NCBI GenBank assembly: GCA_004794655.1 | Contig: SMMW01000003.1 | Span: 14,755,501 to 14,819,500 of the forward strand | Length of the DNA: 64,000 bases | Source: Marisa cornuarietis | Taxonomy: Eukaryota > Mollusca > Gastropoda > Architaenioglossa > Ampullariidae | Reading direction: 5' to 3' | Part shown: positions 61,403 to 64,000 of the stretch, piece after piece | Layout: each line of letters begins with the position of its first letter | How positions within the stretch are numbered: the first letter of the stretch is position 1 | Position numbers and translations under genes: made by a program | The notes under the pieces: model-generated | What the model was told of the DNA's origin: nothing | Seen by the model: only the letters and a program-made list of their open reading frames with translations | Databases searched by the model: none

Positions 61403-64000
61403 GCACTTCTCCTAAAAGCTGACAGAAAACATAGACTACCTGTGTCATAAAACTATCGACACATCATTTTCAATGCCATTAGTCTAATGTTGAAAAAATT
61501 CACATCATTTGGAACAATCTTTTCCCTATTAAAGACTAACCCGAGAAAACATGAATTTAGGCTTAAAATTGCCGACAAGTCAACACTGCTTTCATCAGAT
61601 TGTATTTTTTTTTATAGAAATGAATTTCTGAATTTCGCTTTCCAAAAAAGCACACGTGGATGGCCCTAAATTTTAACTATTGACATCATTAAAGTATGCC
61701 GCGGGAAATAAGATTTTGACCCTCCAAAGTCATGGTGAGAGCCTCGATGTGAAAAAGCATACACATCGAGAACAGGACAAAGTTTTTCAGTCCGAGTTTG
61801 GGAATTATTATCTTATAATGAATTAAACCCAGTTACTTCAAAATATTTTTGGGTTAAAGCCTGTAAGTACTCCATGCACACTTTAAATATTCTTCTCCAA
61901 CGATGCACAATGCGATGCATGCAGGCTGACTCCAGGCTTACTTTGCTCAGCTGTCAAAATTTTGCGCAGAATTTTCATGATAGACGGAAAACCACACCAA
62001 AGAGCAGGGATATCGGAAAATAGCTTATCGTAAAAATATAAATGTACTTATTCGCTTAAATAACGCAAAAAAGCTTACCACAAAAATAAGCGGCCATTGG
62101 ACTGAGTAGAAACATATGCACAGATAATTTTTGTTTTGCAGAAAACGAAAAAGAGATTAACTCTGATCAGGGAACGTCATAATCCCCTTCGGGGCAGAAA
62201 CATTTTTCTCCTTGGCTTAGTCGTTGATTTTGTAAAACTATTTTTTGGATTAATGAACCTCATATGAACCTTTATAGACTCAACTGATTTCATTAGATGA
62301 CATATATTTTTTAATATGAATCACTATCAATGACAAGCAAAATGCTGAAGAATACTAATTATTTTTAAGATATATATTTTCCTCTCCAGTTACTGTACTT
62401 AAGGACAAAAAAGTAAAATGCAATTCGAATCTAGACAAAAAGTAAATGATACAGCATTGACATTTGACCTGTTCACGAGGGTTGACAGCAAAACATAACT
62501 GATATTGCTTAAGACATGATACGTCGAGCTGACAGCGAATTAGTGGACATAAAGAGAACGATGACTTAAATGCTCGACAAAGACATAAGGGATCTATGTA
62601 TATGAATATACATCTGCGTTAGCTGTTATGACCCCATGCCCTTCTTGGTGCCAATTGTCAATAAGATTGTGCTCGAACACTCTCAAACAGGTCAGCATCT
62701 TCATTACCCTGATTTTCCCAAACATGCCCAAATTCCAGACTGGTACAATAAATATAAAGATGTCTGAAGCACAAGTCCTCTGGTTCTTCCATTATAATCT
62801 TTGTTCCATGTTTGCTGAGTTCCATAATATTCTTCGCAAGTGTGTAAAGAAATGAAGTGAGAGCATGACTGCATATCAGGGTTTAACTTTCTTGGACATT
62901 GTAATCCTTCGTAAACCCTTTAGCATGCTTACTTTTACTCCATTCATGTTAAGAACCTCCCACAACTTGCTCAATCAAATAATTTCTTCATAAATAAATA
63001 AATAAATAAATAAATACTGCATAGAGCTTTTCTAACGCGACACAGTAGTTTTTTTTTAAACCATAGTACACAACATGACTCTGTGGTTGTTTTAAACCAC
63101 AGCAGAAATTATTATACAGTGTATCTATGTTCTTAAATATAGTAGAGAACATGGCTATAGGGTCAATCGTTGTATGTTTTTAAAACCATAGCAGAGAAGA
63201 CATGGTCTATCCTACTATGTTTTAAGCATGGTAGAGAACATGACTATGTGGTTATGGTAGTATTTTTTAACTATAGCAGAGACAAGGACTATATAGTCTA
63301 CAGTGCTATGCTTTTAAACATAGAATGACTACATGGTGTATCGTTCTCTATGTGTTTTTTATACCCGCCTATCTGTTTGTTATAACGTTTTCTCCGCTCA
63401 ACCCATTTAGAAAGTTTTAGCTTAATATAGCTGCTGTATGTTTATATGAAGCAAGAATATAATTATCGTTACAATTTTTCAGATCACTCTTATTGTAGAG
63501 AGTTTGGTGGCAGATTTCATTCATTTTAATAGTGAATGTCCTGTGTCAAAAATCCTACTTAAACGTTTTTGCAAAGAATATACTACATTAAAAAAAAAAC
63601 AACACTGCACAATTGTTGAACTACTCAACTACTCCATGTATACCAGCTGCTTGCTTACTTGCTTGTGTAGTTTGTAAAACATTTTTAATACAAAATCGTA
63701 GCATCCGGTAAGTCACTGCGAGACAGGTCACATCGATATTCTTGATCTTCTTAGGGGACTTTAAATGGCAATGAAATCATCAAAATATATCTACAATATA
63801 AATACCATCATTACTTTTCATATCATTTTTATCACAGAGATCAGACGTTAAAGACAGTTTTCCAAAATATTAGAGAGAGAAGAGGGGAGAGAGAGAAAGA
63901 AGTAAAGAATTTTAGCCTAAAATTTCCTCTCATGCCTGCTTCCCTTTGAGTTCTCTACGTCATCCTTTACGGCTTAGCATGACGGGAAGAGCAGATTCAG
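61403..64000. other. Right edge, no exon seen
   Basis: AT-rich DNA that should be intron of the SLC6 transporter if its TM1-TM3 exons lie further right. I looked for the hallmark NVWRFPY-type coding on the minus strand and saw none. It contains an (AAAT)n run near 62.99 kb and a minisatellite at 63.05-63.36 kb. Confidence 0.6.
63045..63360. repeat. Degenerate 50-60-base minisatellite
   Basis: About six diverged units, each with a TTTTTAAAC(C)ATAG block, then CAGAGA(A)CA and ATGACTATGTGG-like sequence. Period is irregular, about 50-60 bases. Confidence 0.7.

Overview
The window looks like nuclear DNA of an invertebrate animal. Genes are split into short exons (44-360 coding bases) by introns of 0.2-6 kb, with GT..AG borders and consistent reading phases. 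The rest is AT-rich and full of microsatellites, minisatellites, MITE-like inverted-repeat elements, tRNA-derived SINE pieces and decayed LINEs. The style fits a lophotrochozoan, most likely a gastropod mollusc; this is inference, not proven by any one sequence. No bacterial operon, CRISPR array, prophage or intact transposase was seen.

I assembled three genes by hand from exon borders and phase matching. (1) Minus strand, 27659 down to 16925: the first four coding exons of a secreted or membrane protein that opens with a signal peptide and runs straight into an LDL-receptor class B (YWTD) beta-propeller, the layout of LRP5/6-like receptors. Its 3' part is not found and is probably outside the window. 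(2) Plus strand, 32887 to 43868: an apparently complete ten-exon gene for a type I membrane receptor. It has a signal peptide, three Ig-like units, one transmembrane helix and a long tyrosine-containing tail, about 518 or 532 residues. I do not recognise it as a named gene; it is the most interesting item here. (3) Minus strand, 61212 down to 46371: eleven 3' exons of an SLC6 sodium- and chloride-dependent transporter of the monoamine (dopamine/noradrenaline/serotonin) branch, covering TM4 to the C-terminus (432 residues). The exons for TM1-TM3 lie beyond the right edge or were not seen. A further isolated candidate exon (3210-3445, plus) has no identified family.

Layout: 1-16.9 kb is mostly non-coding, with one candidate exon and SINE pieces. 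16.9-27.7 kb holds the YWTD gene. 27.7-32.9 kb is a divergent intergenic region with a strong palindrome and a terminal-inverted-repeat element. 32.9-43.9 kb holds the Ig receptor, with an RTE-like LINE relic in intron 2. 43.9-46.4 kb is the convergent gap. 46.4-61.2 kb holds the transporter, with an L1/Tx1-like LINE relic, several MITEs and very long microsatellites in its introns. 61.2-64 kb is repeat-rich with no exon seen.

The three genes share no evident pathway. The first two are head-to-head and the last two tail-to-tail. All exon borders are read by eye without transcript or database support.
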